DNA from: Prochlorococcus sp. MIT 0701
GTDB taxonomy: Bacteria; Cyanobacteriota; Cyanobacteriia; PCC-6307; Cyanobiaceae
DNA: 48,752 nucleotides
Assembly: GCF_000760295.1 (NCBI RefSeq)
Contig: NZ_JNBA01000021.1
Coordinates: 1 to 48,752, forward strand
Direction of reading: 5' to 3'
The position numbers and the translations under genes are program-made. The notes beneath the pieces are model-generated. The model did no database searches. It had not been told where the DNA came from and was given only the letters and a program-made list of their open reading frames with translations. Of the stretch, positions 18,370 through 26,796 are shown in pieces (position 1 is the stretch's first letter; each line of letters opens with the position of its first letter).

Positions 18370-19317
18370 TCAAGTTCCCATCGCCAACCGCTTGCGCCAA
18401 TTCAAGAAAGGAGTCGAAAAAATAATTGTGAGCAATAAATAAGTCAGGATCGAGAGTTTGAGTTCAAGCATCTGCGGGGCATTGATCTGGGCAAACAAGA
18501 GTGCCAAGCCTGGATTTCGCATGGAGGTCACCAGTGAAACAGTGGTTCGCTCTTGGGGATCCGGCCCCGCTAGCAGATAACCGATCAGCAACGATGCGAT
18601 CACCATGACGGCCATAAATCCCAACGCCAGCAGGTTCTTGCTGGCAAAAGGAATGATTAAGGGAAAGGCCTTAACAAGAATCACCACCAGGACCAGCAGC
18701 AGCAGCACATTGGCAAGCTTGTTGAAGAACGGCTCAGCACGTTCGGCCCAAGCTGGTAACCAGCTGCGTAGAAACAGACCTAAAAACAACGGCAAGATCT
18801 GAACCTGGCCCACATTCATCGCCACATGCATAGGTCTGATGTCCCAACCTTGCCCTTTAAAAACAGTCGTGAACAACTCATTCATCAGGGGGATTGAAAT
18901 AATCGCTGCAATCGCCGCAGCCATCTGCAAGTAGCCAGCCATCTGAGCATTGCCGCCTGCTTTTCCCGCTTTGCGCAGTGTGAGCGGAGCACTTGGGCAA
19001 ACCGCCATCAGAGCAATCGACAATCTCGCAGGCTGAGACAACTCCAAGCTGAGCGGAAGCCAGAGAATGATCATCGCTACCAACGGCACCAGCACACAGG
19101 TGCCCAGCAAGACGCGCAGCAACAATGCGGAGCGGTTTCGGATCAGATCAAAGTGGTTGTCGCGCAGGTTGAGCCCTAGCGCGAACATGATCAGGAATAG
19201 TGCTCCAGGAATCAGTATGTTCATCAATACAGTTGTGTCTTGAAGGTCAAAAGAGAAGCCAAAAGAACGAACAAATTCAGCCGGTCTGAGCGCCTTGAAT
19301 GAGCAACACCAAGGCAA
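18370..19317 (-). CDS. Sodium-dependent transporter, BASS (bile acid:Na+ symporter) family
   Basis: The protein is strongly hydrophobic with about nine or ten membrane helices. Family-like features are ALFLIMFALGLNLR near the N-terminus, MAVCPSAPLTLRKAGKAGGN and SLVTSMRNPGLALLFAQIN. BASS proteins move organic anions with sodium; plant and bacterial members carry pyruvate, glucosinolates, steroids and other acids, so the substrate cannot be read from sequence. The frame from 19317 overlaps the DUF202 gene by 41 bases; a start at ATG 19224 (MNILIPGALF) is the alternative. The neighbouring sulfatase makes an organic sulfate or its product a plausible substrate, as an inference. Confidence 0.85.
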   Translation of the reverse strand: MPWCCSFKALRPAEFVRSFGFSFDLQDTTVLMNILIPGALFLIMFALGLNLRDNHFDLIRNRSALLLRVLLGTCVLVPLVAMIILWLPLSLELSQPARLSIALMAVCPSAPLTLRKAGKAGGNAQMAGYLQMAAAIAAIISIPLMNELFTTVFKGQGWDIRPMHVAMNVGQVQILPLFLGLFLRSWLPAWAERAEPFFNKLANVLLLLVLVVILVKAFPLIIPFASKNLLALGFMAVMVIASLLIGYLLAGPDPQERTTVSLVTSMRNPGLALLFAQINAPQMLELKLSILTYLLLTIIFSTPFLNWRKRLAMGT

Positions 19318-19660
19318 CTGCTCCGATCATGATCAGGGCAGTCGCCGTAGCCGTCGTGATCGAAAATTGATCGGTATAGAAATAGTCATCCCGTTTGATC
19401 TGGCGCAAATTAAGGCGATGCTGACGTGTTGAAGCCGCCATCGCCAAAATGCCGATCAACACAAAGCCGATCGCGACTAGCCGCACACTCAGATCAACGT
19501 GAGCACTCTCACCCAGGCGACTTCTTTTGATCGCACCAAGGATCTTGTCAAGACCAAATCCGAAGCTGATCAATGACAAGCAAGTTCGTATCCAGGCCAT
19601 CAGTGTGCGATCTGCAGCACCCCTGTTGCGTTGCTTGGCGAGTTCGTTGCTGAGACTCAT
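19277..19660 (-). CDS. DUF202 (YidH-like) membrane protein
   Basis: The 127-residue protein starts with a polar segment leading to RTLMAWIRTCLSLISFGFGL, the mark of DUF202. It has three hydrophobic segments (about residues 25-45, 65-85 and 100-122). Function is unknown for the family. It overlaps the BASS transporter gene downstream by 41 bases and its ATG overlaps the stop of a possible small frame upstream by four bases. It is probably co-transcribed with both. Confidence 0.85.
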   Translation of the reverse strand: MSLSNELAKQRNRGAADRTLMAWIRTCLSLISFGFGLDKILGAIKRSRLGESAHVDLSVRLVAIGFVLIGILAMAASTRQHRLNLRQIKRDDYFYTDQFSITTATATALIMIGAVALVLLIQGAQTG

Positions 19661-19872
19661 CGTGGTCGTTCGTGGAGGGTGGGGGGCCTTTTCTGTTCTG
19701 CATCGATTACTCGAACCAGGGACACGTTGAGAAACGTGCGAAAAATGGCGACAGCCGTGGGGTTGATCAAGTTCTCATCATTGCCGTCTTTGGTGCTGGA
19801 AGCAATCTCAGCACCAGCTAAGCGGAGGCAGTAGCGACTGACGAGTGTGAGCAACAAGCAAAACCAAGACAC
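19657..19872 (-). CDS. Possible small protein coupled to DUF202 gene
   Basis: A 71-codon frame begins with a hydrophobic stretch (MSWFCLLLTLVSRYCLRLAG) and continues with a polar part containing ENLINPTAVAIFRTFLNVSL. It stops in an ATGA overlap with the DUF202 start. That overlap is the only support, apart from the fact that the 300-base gap between DUF202 and the formylglycine enzyme holds nothing else I can recognise. It could equally be chance. Confidence 0.25.
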   Translation of the reverse strand: MSWFCLLLTLVSRYCLRLAGAEIASSTKDGNDENLINPTAVAIFRTFLNVSLVRVIDAEQKRPPTLHERPR

Positions 19873-19959
19873 CTCGCAGCGAAAGGTTGGCCAACGGAGT
19901 ACACAAAATCAGCTTCAGGGATTGCAACAGAGAGCCAGGCAACTTCAAGACGTTCACCA

Positions 19960-20967
19960 TCAATCCTGCGATTGCACACGAATGATGCAACGAAACCCCT
20001 GATGGCAGGTAGACGTATCGATCCCCTGGGCCATCCGTGCAGCTGGTCGATAGCGACGGCAATAGCTTGGTGCACAAAGGAAGGAACCTCCCTTGACCAC
20101 CTTGCGTGGACTATCACCGTGTTGAGAGCTGGTATCAATGCTGGCCTGCTCTTGTGCTCCGCGCGGATTCTGAATCGTGCAACAGCCTCCCGCAGCCTTA
20201 TGGACTTGGAGCCTGGCCTGATGATCGTGATACCAATCGTCGGTCCACTCCCAAACGTTGCCGATCATGTCGAGTAGACCGTAGCCATTTGCCGGGAAGA
20301 TGCCGACAGGGGAGGTTCGCTCCCAACCATCTAAGCAGCTGTTGTAATGGGGGAAATCACCATGAAATGTATTGGCCATAAGCCTGCCGCCAGGATGAAG
20401 TTCATCCCCCCAGGCAAACTCGGCGGCTTCTAATTCAGCTCGAGCAGCACGCTCCCACTCCGCTTCGCTTGGCAACTGCTTACCTGCCCAGGCGGCATAA
20501 GCCTGGGCATCTTCATGGGTGACATGCACCACAGGGTGTTGCTCACGCCCCTTGATCGAGCTCCCCGGCCCTTCAGGATGGCGCCAATTCGCCCCTGGCA
20601 GATACTTCCACCAGCGATAGGGATCTGCTGTTCCGACAGGCCCGGATGGCGGTACAAAAACGATCGAAGCGGCAGCCAGCAACTCAGGCAGGGCGTCAGG
20701 GTAGGCCGCTGGATCAGCGGGTTTTTCGGCAACGGTCTGATGGCCCGTGGCCTTGACGAACTTCCGAAACTGCCCGTTGGTGACAGGCCCACGGTCAATC
20801 CAGAAACCTTCGACGCCGACTCGATGTGCAGGCGCTTCCTCCGGGTAATGATCATTGGAACCCATCTGGAACAAACCACCGGGAATCCAAACCATCTCTC
20901 GCGCCGGTGGTCGACCAGGTGGGCGTTTGACGGAAGCAGGAGAGAAGGAAGAATCAGCGGCAGTCAT
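19960..20967 (-). CDS. Formylglycine-generating enzyme (sulfatase-modifying factor)
   Basis: This enzyme oxidises the active-site cysteine of sulfatases to formylglycine. The 335-residue protein has the whole FGE-sulfatase fold: MVWIPGGLFQMGSNDHYPEE, VEGFWIDRGPVTNGQFRKFV, PVVHVTHEDAQAYAAWAGKQ, LPSEAEWERAARAE, GLLDMIGNVWEWTDDWY, and KGGSFLCAPSYCRRYRPAAR with the two redox cysteines at about 298 and 303, then GFRC. The cysteine pair separates true formylglycine enzymes from the many related folds that lack it. No signal peptide is present, so it acts in the cytoplasm. It lies 165 bases downstream of the sulfatase that carries the target motif. Confidence 0.93.
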   Translation of the reverse strand: MTAADSSFSPASVKRPPGRPPAREMVWIPGGLFQMGSNDHYPEEAPAHRVGVEGFWIDRGPVTNGQFRKFVKATGHQTVAEKPADPAAYPDALPELLAAASIVFVPPSGPVGTADPYRWWKYLPGANWRHPEGPGSSIKGREQHPVVHVTHEDAQAYAAWAGKQLPSEAEWERAARAELEAAEFAWGDELHPGGRLMANTFHGDFPHYNSCLDGWERTSPVGIFPANGYGLLDMIGNVWEWTDDWYHDHQARLQVHKAAGGCCTIQNPRGAQEQASIDTSSQHGDSPRKVVKGGSFLCAPSYCRRYRPAARMAQGIDTSTCHQGFRCIIRVQSQD

Positions 20968-21080
20968 AGGGGGCGGGGTGGAAAGAGCTGAAACTCCCTA
21001 CGCAAATGTGCTTGATCACAATCGGTTGATGATGGCTGCTTTTGCTCAGCCTGGCCAAGCCGATTCAGAGCTCAAGCCAT

Positions 21081-21116
21081 AAAACCAGGCGGCATGTCCA
21101 TCAAGACAAGCCGCCC
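21081..21116 (-). terminator. Probable intrinsic terminator after the sulfatase gene
   Basis: GGCGGCATGT (21088-21097) and ACAAGCCGCC (21106-21115) pair at nine of ten positions around an eight-base loop. Read on the minus strand, the stem is followed by TGGTTTTATGG, a weak T-tract. It lies 17 bases after the sulfatase stop. Because the T-tract is short, read-through into the formylglycine enzyme gene is possible. Confidence 0.5.
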
Positions 21117-21132
21117 ATCCTTTGGGAAAGCC

Positions 21133-22635
21133 TCAGGACTGCCCTGATGTACTCGCCATCTTCTCCAGAACTCGAGACAAGTTGAAGCTGGCCGCCTTAT
21201 GGCGGGGTGGAAACTCCTTGAATGAATCGAGGAAATGGGCGACATAAGCCTGTGCTGGCGACAACAGGAAAATGTGATCGATATACCACTCCCAATAGGA
21301 GTTGGAGGTGATATCAGCGCGCTCGTAGGGATCGGTCTTGAGATTGAAGACCTTCGGAATGCGCAGGGTGGTGAACGGTTCCGCCCAAACCTGCAAAGTC
21401 CCTACCGCTCGCTGCTCCATGAACACAAACTTCCAGTTGTCGTAACGCAGGGCCGTGAGATCGCCATCGTCACTGAAGTAAAAGAATTCCGAGCGGGGGC
21501 TCTTGTCGGTCTTGCCCGTCCAGTAATCGAGCATGTTGTAGCCATCGAGATGCACCTTGAAGTTTTTGCTGCCGACCTGATGCCCAGCCTTGAGTTTGGA
21601 CTTGATATCCGACTCCCCTGCAATGGCAAGAATTGAGGGCAACCAATCCAGGTGACTGACAATCTCGGTGAAGAGGGTGCCTGGAGCAATCTTGCCTGGC
21701 CAACGCACCAATGCTGGTACGCGATAGGCACCTTCCCAGTTTGAGTTCTTCTCATTACGGAAAGGAGTCATGGCACCATCGGGCCAACTGTTCATGTGAG
21801 GACCGTTATCGGTGCTGTACATAACGAGGGTGTCATCAGTCACACCCAGCTCATCCAGTAGGTCGAGCATCTCGCCAATGCAATCGTCGTGATAGAGCAT
21901 GGCGTCGTGATATTCCGACTGCCAGCGACCAGCACGGCCCTTGTCTTCTGGACGGACATGGGTACGGAAATGCATATGGGTGGCGTTGAACCACACGAAG
22001 AAAGGCTCGCCTGAGGCCACCACATCACGAATGAATCGCTTGGCTTCCCTCAGGAACTCTGAGTCGCAGGTTTCCATACGCTTTTTGGTCAGCGGTCCGG
22101 TGTCCTCAATGCGCTGCGTGCCATCAGGATTGGCCCAGCAGTGCATCACCCCACGGGGCCCGAATTTCTTACGGAAATCAGGAAAATCTTCTGGTTTGGG
22201 ATAGTCGTCATGCTCCGGTTCCTCCTCAGCATTGAGGTGATAGAGGTTGCCGAAGAACTCATCAAAACCGTGAGCCGTCGGCAGATGTTCATCGCGGTCA
22301 CCGAAATGGTTCTTACCAAACTGACCAGTGCGATAACCAAGCGGCTTTAACAACTCGGCAATGGTGGGGTCTTCAGCTGCATAGCCAATCTCTGCACCTG
22401 GCATCCCCACCTTGCTGAGGCCGGTGCGGAACACACTCTGGCCAGAGATGAAGGCGGCCCTACCTGCGGTGCAGCTCTGCTCAGCGTAGGAATGGATGAA
22501 GCGGCCACCCTCTTTGGCAACACGATCAATATTTGGGGTCTGATAGCCCATCAAACCATCGCTATAGCAGCTGAGATTGCTCTGGCCGATATCGTCTCCC
22601 CAGAGAATCAGAACATTTGGTTTTCCGTTAGGCAT
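21133..22635 (-). CDS. Type I (formylglycine-dependent) arylsulfatase
   Basis: It hydrolyses sulfate esters. The 500-residue protein has the alkaline-phosphatase-like fold: WGDDIG with Asp14 and Asp15 as calcium ligands, the nucleophile motif Cys55-Thr-Ala-Gly-Arg59 (C-x-A-x-R form), Lys109 and His110 near GQFGKNHFGD, His220 in NATHMHF, and STDNGPH with Asp276-Asn277. These are the expected active-site elements in order. There is no signal peptide, so the enzyme appears cytoplasmic and substrates must be imported. The formylglycine enzyme follows downstream. The natural substrate is unknown. Sulfatases are unusual in streamlined picocyanobacteria. Confidence 0.93.
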   Translation of the reverse strand: MPNGKPNVLILWGDDIGQSNLSCYSDGLMGYQTPNIDRVAKEGGRFIHSYAEQSCTAGRAAFISGQSVFRTGLSKVGMPGAEIGYAAEDPTIAELLKPLGYRTGQFGKNHFGDRDEHLPTAHGFDEFFGNLYHLNAEEEPEHDDYPKPEDFPDFRKKFGPRGVMHCWANPDGTQRIEDTGPLTKKRMETCDSEFLREAKRFIRDVVASGEPFFVWFNATHMHFRTHVRPEDKGRAGRWQSEYHDAMLYHDDCIGEMLDLLDELGVTDDTLVMYSTDNGPHMNSWPDGAMTPFRNEKNSNWEGAYRVPALVRWPGKIAPGTLFTEIVSHLDWLPSILAIAGESDIKSKLKAGHQVGSKNFKVHLDGYNMLDYWTGKTDKSPRSEFFYFSDDGDLTALRYDNWKFVFMEQRAVGTLQVWAEPFTTLRIPKVFNLKTDPYERADITSNSYWEWYIDHIFLLSPAQAYVAHFLDSFKEFPPRHKAASFNLSRVLEKMASTSGQS

Positions 22636-22783
22636 GAAGAATGAAATCGCAAGATGTAGAGGCGATCATGACCACCCATCAAAGGGTATGCAATCCACAG
22701 CAACTTGCACACAATCCCAAATCACAGTCGTAAATAAATTCAAATACGCGATATCACATCAACGATATAAGGTTTAACAGGTC

Positions 22784-22999
22784 ATGGTCCTTAGTGGTCT
22801 GTCGAAAAAAGTGACATCCCGCTGTACTGAACTGCTGCTGCGGCTCGAACCTGAGTCCGTCAAAACAAAACTGGAACAACTGCTTGAGGCTGTTCAGCAC
22901 AACCGCGGGGAAGATATCAATTTTCTCGATCGCTGGGGCTACGACGTGGATCAGCGAAAGGCCATCGGCGACAGCATCGTTGCCATCGCTGAGAGCTAA
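22784..22999 (+). pseudogene. Diverged copy of the 3' end of the gene at 17689-18210
   Basis: The 71-residue frame contains KKVTSRCTELLLRLEPESVK and FLDRWGYDVDQRKAIGDSIV, matching the last 66 residues of the protein at 17689-18210. Nucleotides 22802-22999 align without gaps to 18013-18210; by hand I count about 41 differences in 198, most of them in the second half. The N-terminal 107 residues of the parent are missing. An ATG at 22784 could start a short protein, but the simplest view is a displaced gene end. Confidence 0.75.
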
Positions 23000-23007
23000 T
23001 TCATCAA

Positions 23008-24366
23008 TCAGAAGGAAAAGCTCATCTGCAGGCCGAGCACCAATGGATCATCCACATCGCCCTTGCCCATCGGATTGAAGATGTATTGAACCCCCGGCTG
23101 AATCGAGACATTGCTGCCGAGCATGAACTGATAACCCAATTCCAGGGCTGATTCCCAAATCGGACCATCAGCGATGTCTCGGCTCCAGTTGGCATTGGCC
23201 AGTCCGATCACAACGGCATCGTGAGGGCGATTGCGGAACAGACCTTTGCCGACCCAGCCCCCGGCATAAGTGTTGGGAACATCCTGGACGCTCTGAGTCA
23301 ATCCATAAGTTGCATTGGCCCACAACCGGCCATCGAGCACCAGCCCCCCGAAGTCCCAGGGCACTGAGACCAGACCATAGACACCTTCGTTGCTCTGAGA
23401 GATCTTGCCACTGCCATTCACCAGTGGGAACTGCCAGTTGCCGATCCATCCACCTAACTGCAACCCCGGTTGCGGAAGACCGGACACGTAGTAAACCTCC
23501 AGCTCATCCTCTGGGACGATTACCACGGATCCATCCTCGAGACGTCTTGCCGCCTGGGGCTTCCCGGAAGCGAATGGCACATTCAACTGCACGAACTGGG
23601 CCAGACCATCGCTATCGCGAATCTGAAAATCAGCGCCATGGAATGCCGGTTCCGCCCCATCTGGGTTGATCTGGTAAGTCCCTGAACGGACATGAGGTCC
23701 GTCCACCTCGCCGAGATAAAACACGAACCCGTATTGGTTCGCCGGATAGGCCATCACCGGTAGGGAATTGGGAATCCCCCAGTTCTGCCCGCAGAAACCG
23801 TTGTTGGTGTAAAAGCAATAAAGAGGCGATGAAGCGAAGTCATCGAAGGTGGCGAATTTGCCGAACTTCATCTTCAGCAGGCCATCCTCAGCTTGATTGC
23901 GCTCCAGCCAGAGTCCCGCCAACCGAAACGTCTGCCCATAGCCGTAGATCTGCTGAACGGCGAGCTCGTTGGGAATCTTCTGCGAGAGGCTGGTGCCTGA
24001 TCTCTGGGACGCTGTGATATTCAACGTCCAGTGGTCGATCTCCTGCCATTCGCTCGCCTCCTTGCCGAAGCCGCTTGAGAAGGCCGAATTAATGGCAACA
24101 TTGTGGGTATAGGTTCCCGTCTGCTGATTGCCTCCACTCGGGTTAGCGTCAATCTCGTTGGTGTAGTTGAACGACAGGCGGATCCACTCTGGAAGCCAGA
24201 GCCAGTCATGCAACCAGGGCTGCGCAATCACTTCGAGCCTTTCGACATCAAGGGATAGTTCAGTGCGGTCTTCGAGCGGTTCAGCACGGACAGCAACCAA
24301 TGACGATGCCACCAGACTCAGGCAGGCCATAGCCCTTAGTAGTCCAACGCAAAAAGAACGCATCAC
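23008..24366 (-). CDS. OprB-like carbohydrate-selective porin
   Basis: A signal peptide (residues 1-28, ending AVRA) leads into a beta-rich protein of 452 residues ending in phenylalanine, as outer-membrane barrels do. The last strands, GYQFMLGSNVSIQPGVQYIF followed by NPMGKGDVDDPLVLGLQMSF, follow the OprB C-terminal pattern. Short beta segments alternate with polar loops throughout. The usual cyanobacterial SLH domain is absent; the protein is more like proteobacterial OprB. It lies 62 bases downstream of the sugar permease gene on the same strand, suggesting a joint uptake unit. Confidence 0.75.
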   Translation of the reverse strand: MMRSFCVGLLRAMACLSLVASSLVAVRAEPLEDRTELSLDVERLEVIAQPWLHDWLWLPEWIRLSFNYTNEIDANPSGGNQQTGTYTHNVAINSAFSSGFGKEASEWQEIDHWTLNITASQRSGTSLSQKIPNELAVQQIYGYGQTFRLAGLWLERNQAEDGLLKMKFGKFATFDDFASSPLYCFYTNNGFCGQNWGIPNSLPVMAYPANQYGFVFYLGEVDGPHVRSGTYQINPDGAEPAFHGADFQIRDSDGLAQFVQLNVPFASGKPQAARRLEDGSVVIVPEDELEVYYVSGLPQPGLQLGGWIGNWQFPLVNGSGKISQSNEGVYGLVSVPWDFGGLVLDGRLWANATYGLTQSVQDVPNTYAGGWVGKGLFRNRPHDAVVIGLANANWSRDIADGPIWESALELGYQFMLGSNVSIQPGVQYIFNPMGKGDVDDPLVLGLQMSFSF

Positions 24367-24428
24367 GAACAGGGAGAAAGAGGCTTAAAGCGAATAGACC
24401 CTTGGAGAGAGCCTTGCTGATCAGACCA

Positions 24429-25871
24429 TCAGGCCATCTCCTCCAGCTCCTTGCCTTTGGTCTCCCTGACGAAAAACAGCACGAGGAAGAAGGAGATCGC
24501 CGCAGCCGTGGCGTACAGGCCGTAGGCGAGTGCAGGACCTGAGCGTTCCAGCAAGCCAGGAAAGGTGTCGGAAATTATGAAATTGGCAATCCAATTGACC
24601 ATGGCGCACAGCCCGATTGCCACAGCACGGATGCGGTTGTTAAACATTTCTCCGAGCATCACCCACATCACCGGTCCCCAGGAGAAACCGAAGGCGAACA
24701 CGAACAGATTGGCGGCAATCAAAGCCACGATGGCTCCTGCCCCGGCAAGGTGAGGCGAACCGTTGACGAGAGGGGCACCGGCAAAGGCCCAGCTCATCAC
24801 GCCGAGGTTCACCGCCATCAAAACCGAACCAGCCAAAAGCAGGGGCTTGCGGCCGAGACGATCAATAAATGCAATCGCAATGAAGGTGGTAACGACATTT
24901 GTGATCGAGGTGATCACCGTGACGATCAGACTGTCCTCGGCGCTGAAACCAACGGCCTGCCAGAGGACGCTGGAGTAATAGAAGATCACATTGATGCCCA
25001 CAAACTGCTGGAAGATCGCCAGCATCACTCCGGTCCAGATGATCGGCAGCAGGATGGTGTGGCGATCGAACAGTTCACTTAACTTGCCTTGATGGGTGTT
25101 AACCAGGCTGCTCTGGATCCTGGCAATCACCTGATCTGCAGGTTCATGCAGCGTTTTTTCAATCACCGCCTTCGCACGCTGCGTCAAACCTTTCTGCACG
25201 AGATAGCGAGGACTCTCTGGAATGCCGATCACAAGTACTGCGTAAAGAGCTGCGGGGATGATTTCAGACATGAACATCCAGCGCCAGGCAGCTAGAGGAC
25301 CGATCACTGAAACTGGATTCTGATCAGAAGTAAAAAGAACAATGACGTAATCGAACAGCAACGCCAGGAAAATACCGATAACAATCGCCAGCTGCTGTAG
25401 TGAGCCAAGCTGTCCGCGCATTGATGCAGGAGAGATCTCGGCGATATAAGCGGGCGCCAACACACTGGCGAAACCGACGGCCAGACCACCAACGACCCGC
25501 CAGATGATCAGGGTGGTAATCGTTGGGGCAAGAGCAGCGCCGATGGAACCAACAAGAAACATCAGTGCAGCAACCAGCATGCTGTTGCGACGACCGATTC
25601 GATCGGAGAGCCATCCAGCGGTGAACGCTCCCAATGCGGAACCCAGCAAAGCTGAGGCAACAGCAAAGCCGAGGGTTTCCTTGGAGACGGTGAACGCGGT
25701 ACCAATCGCACCGACAGCTCCATTGATCACTGCCGTGTCGTAGCCAAAGAGAAACCCTCCTAAGGCTGCTGAAATTGCAATCTGAAGAATGAAACGTAAA
25801 CGTCGTCTCTTATTTCTCTGATCAGAAAGCTGATTAGAGGGGTCCAAAAGCTGCTTCTTTGCTAACGGCAA
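24429..25871 (-). CDS. Sugar-porter MFS permease (glucose/xylose type)
   Basis: Twelve membrane helices and the sugar-porter signatures are visible: ALGGFLFGYDTAVINGAVG, DRIGRRNSML, GGLAVGFASVLAPAYIAEIS, IPESPRYLVQKG, QQFVGINVIFYYSSVLWQ, DRLGRKPLLLAG and the C-terminal RETKGKELEEM. The length of 480 is standard. Relatives such as GlcP of Synechocystis take up glucose or fructose by proton symport. The substrate here is not determined; the position beside a porin and close to a sulfatase suggests a sugar or sugar derivative. Likely operon with the porin downstream. Confidence 0.92.
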   Translation of the reverse strand: MPLAKKQLLDPSNQLSDQRNKRRRLRFILQIAISAALGGFLFGYDTAVINGAVGAIGTAFTVSKETLGFAVASALLGSALGAFTAGWLSDRIGRRNSMLVAALMFLVGSIGAALAPTITTLIIWRVVGGLAVGFASVLAPAYIAEISPASMRGQLGSLQQLAIVIGIFLALLFDYVIVLFTSDQNPVSVIGPLAAWRWMFMSEIIPAALYAVLVIGIPESPRYLVQKGLTQRAKAVIEKTLHEPADQVIARIQSSLVNTHQGKLSELFDRHTILLPIIWTGVMLAIFQQFVGINVIFYYSSVLWQAVGFSAEDSLIVTVITSITNVVTTFIAIAFIDRLGRKPLLLAGSVLMAVNLGVMSWAFAGAPLVNGSPHLAGAGAIVALIAANLFVFAFGFSWGPVMWVMLGEMFNNRIRAVAIGLCAMVNWIANFIISDTFPGLLERSGPALAYGLYATAAAISFFLVLFFVRETKGKELEEMA

Positions 25872-25932
25872 TGCAACTCTGATTTAAGAGCCTGCAACCA
25901 GTGCCGCAACAGATCTCAACTGAATCAAGCAA

Positions 25933-25958
25933 CAAAAAAGCCCCGCATAAGCGGGGCT
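25933..25958 (-). terminator. Intrinsic terminator after the Bax1-I gene
   Basis: AGCCCCGC (25939-25946) and GCGGGGCT (25951-25958) form a perfect 8-bp GC-rich stem with an ATAA loop. On the minus strand the stem is followed by a run of six T. It lies about 20 bases after the stop of the gene at 25980-26720 and separates it from the sugar permease gene. Confidence 0.9.
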
Positions 25959-25979
25959 GAAGCATTCTTCTTTCTGAGT

Positions 25980-26720
25980 TCAGTTACGTCGACCGCCACC
26001 TTGAATGGCAATGATTAGACGCAAAATGAAGATGAACAGATTGATGTAGGTGAGATACATCCCTAAAGCACCTGAAAGGTACTGATCATCCGTGTAGGTG
26101 CGAGGCATCGTGTAGAAGTCCACGAAGGCCATGCCTACAAAGAGCACCGTGCCAAAGCCGGCGATCATCAATTCAAAGGTGCCGATTGCGAAAACCTGCG
26201 GAGCAAAAATGCTGCCAATCAGTTGCACCACCATGGCGATGATCAAGCCGATCAGACCAAGACCAACCACCCCTTGAAGAGCCTGACCGACGCTGTCGCT
26301 CATGCGCCTACCAACAACCGAGGCAATCGCAAAGGTGAGACCAGTCGCCAAAGCAGCGATACCGATAGAGGCCGCACCAGCAACGGCGACAGCCTGAAGA
26401 ACCAAACCAGTGAGGGTGAAACCCGTCAACAGGCTGAAGGTGGCCAGCAGGGGAAGAGCGGTGGCGTTATTGCCTTTTTTTGCTGCATTCTGGGCAACAA
26501 AGAAAAGGATGAACCAGGGGATGATCGCAATCAGCGACAAGGGTTGGAAAGCTTGCCAACCCATGGATTGAACAGTGGCGATCCCTCCCAACACGCCAGC
26601 GGCGGTGAGCACCATGCCACCACCCACATAGGGCAGGGCCTTGTTAACGACATTGGGGCCAACCAAGGCGCTGGATTGCGCCTCGCGAATGGCCTCCTGA
26701 AAATTGCTGCTTGCCGGCAT
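25980..26720 (-). CDS. Bax inhibitor-1 / TMBIM family membrane protein
   Basis: The 246-residue protein is hydrophobic with about seven membrane helices after a polar N-terminus (MPASSNFQEAIREAQSS). The family-like parts are FVGMAFVDFYTMPRTYTDDQ and ALGMYLTYINLFIFILRLI. Bacterial members (YccA, YetJ) modulate membrane proteases or act as pH-dependent calcium leaks; the role in cyanobacteria is not established. It is separated from the downstream sugar permease by a strong terminator and from phoH upstream by 76 bases. Confidence 0.85.
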   Translation of the reverse strand: MPASSNFQEAIREAQSSALVGPNVVNKALPYVGGGMVLTAAGVLGGIATVQSMGWQAFQPLSLIAIIPWFILFFVAQNAAKKGNNATALPLLATFSLLTGFTLTGLVLQAVAVAGAASIGIAALATGLTFAIASVVGRRMSDSVGQALQGVVGLGLIGLIIAMVVQLIGSIFAPQVFAIGTFELMIAGFGTVLFVGMAFVDFYTMPRTYTDDQYLSGALGMYLTYINLFIFILRLIIAIQGGGRRN

Positions 26721-26796
26721 GGCTCACCAGATCATTTAACCCAGTTACTTTGCCAGTAAAAAAGGGGTTTTGCTGATTTTTTGAGTGCGGGTCTCC

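Larger units (their letters stand above)
18211..22801. other. Possible genomic island bracketed by a duplicated gene end
   Basis: The block carries a BASS transporter, DUF202, formylglycine-generating enzyme and arylsulfatase, all on the minus strand. It lies between the intact 3' end of the plus-strand gene (18013-18210) and a second, diverged copy of that end (22802-22999), both in the same orientation. Such a layout arises when incoming DNA replaces the 3' end of a gene and displaces the original. No integrase is visible. The porin and sugar permease beyond 23 kb may belong to the same acquired unit. Confidence 0.4.

Noticed and set aside
19690-19730. Minus-strand GGTTCGAGT resembling a tRNA T-loop
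   Set aside because: The flanking bases do not form a T-stem and no acceptor or anticodon arm can be built around it.
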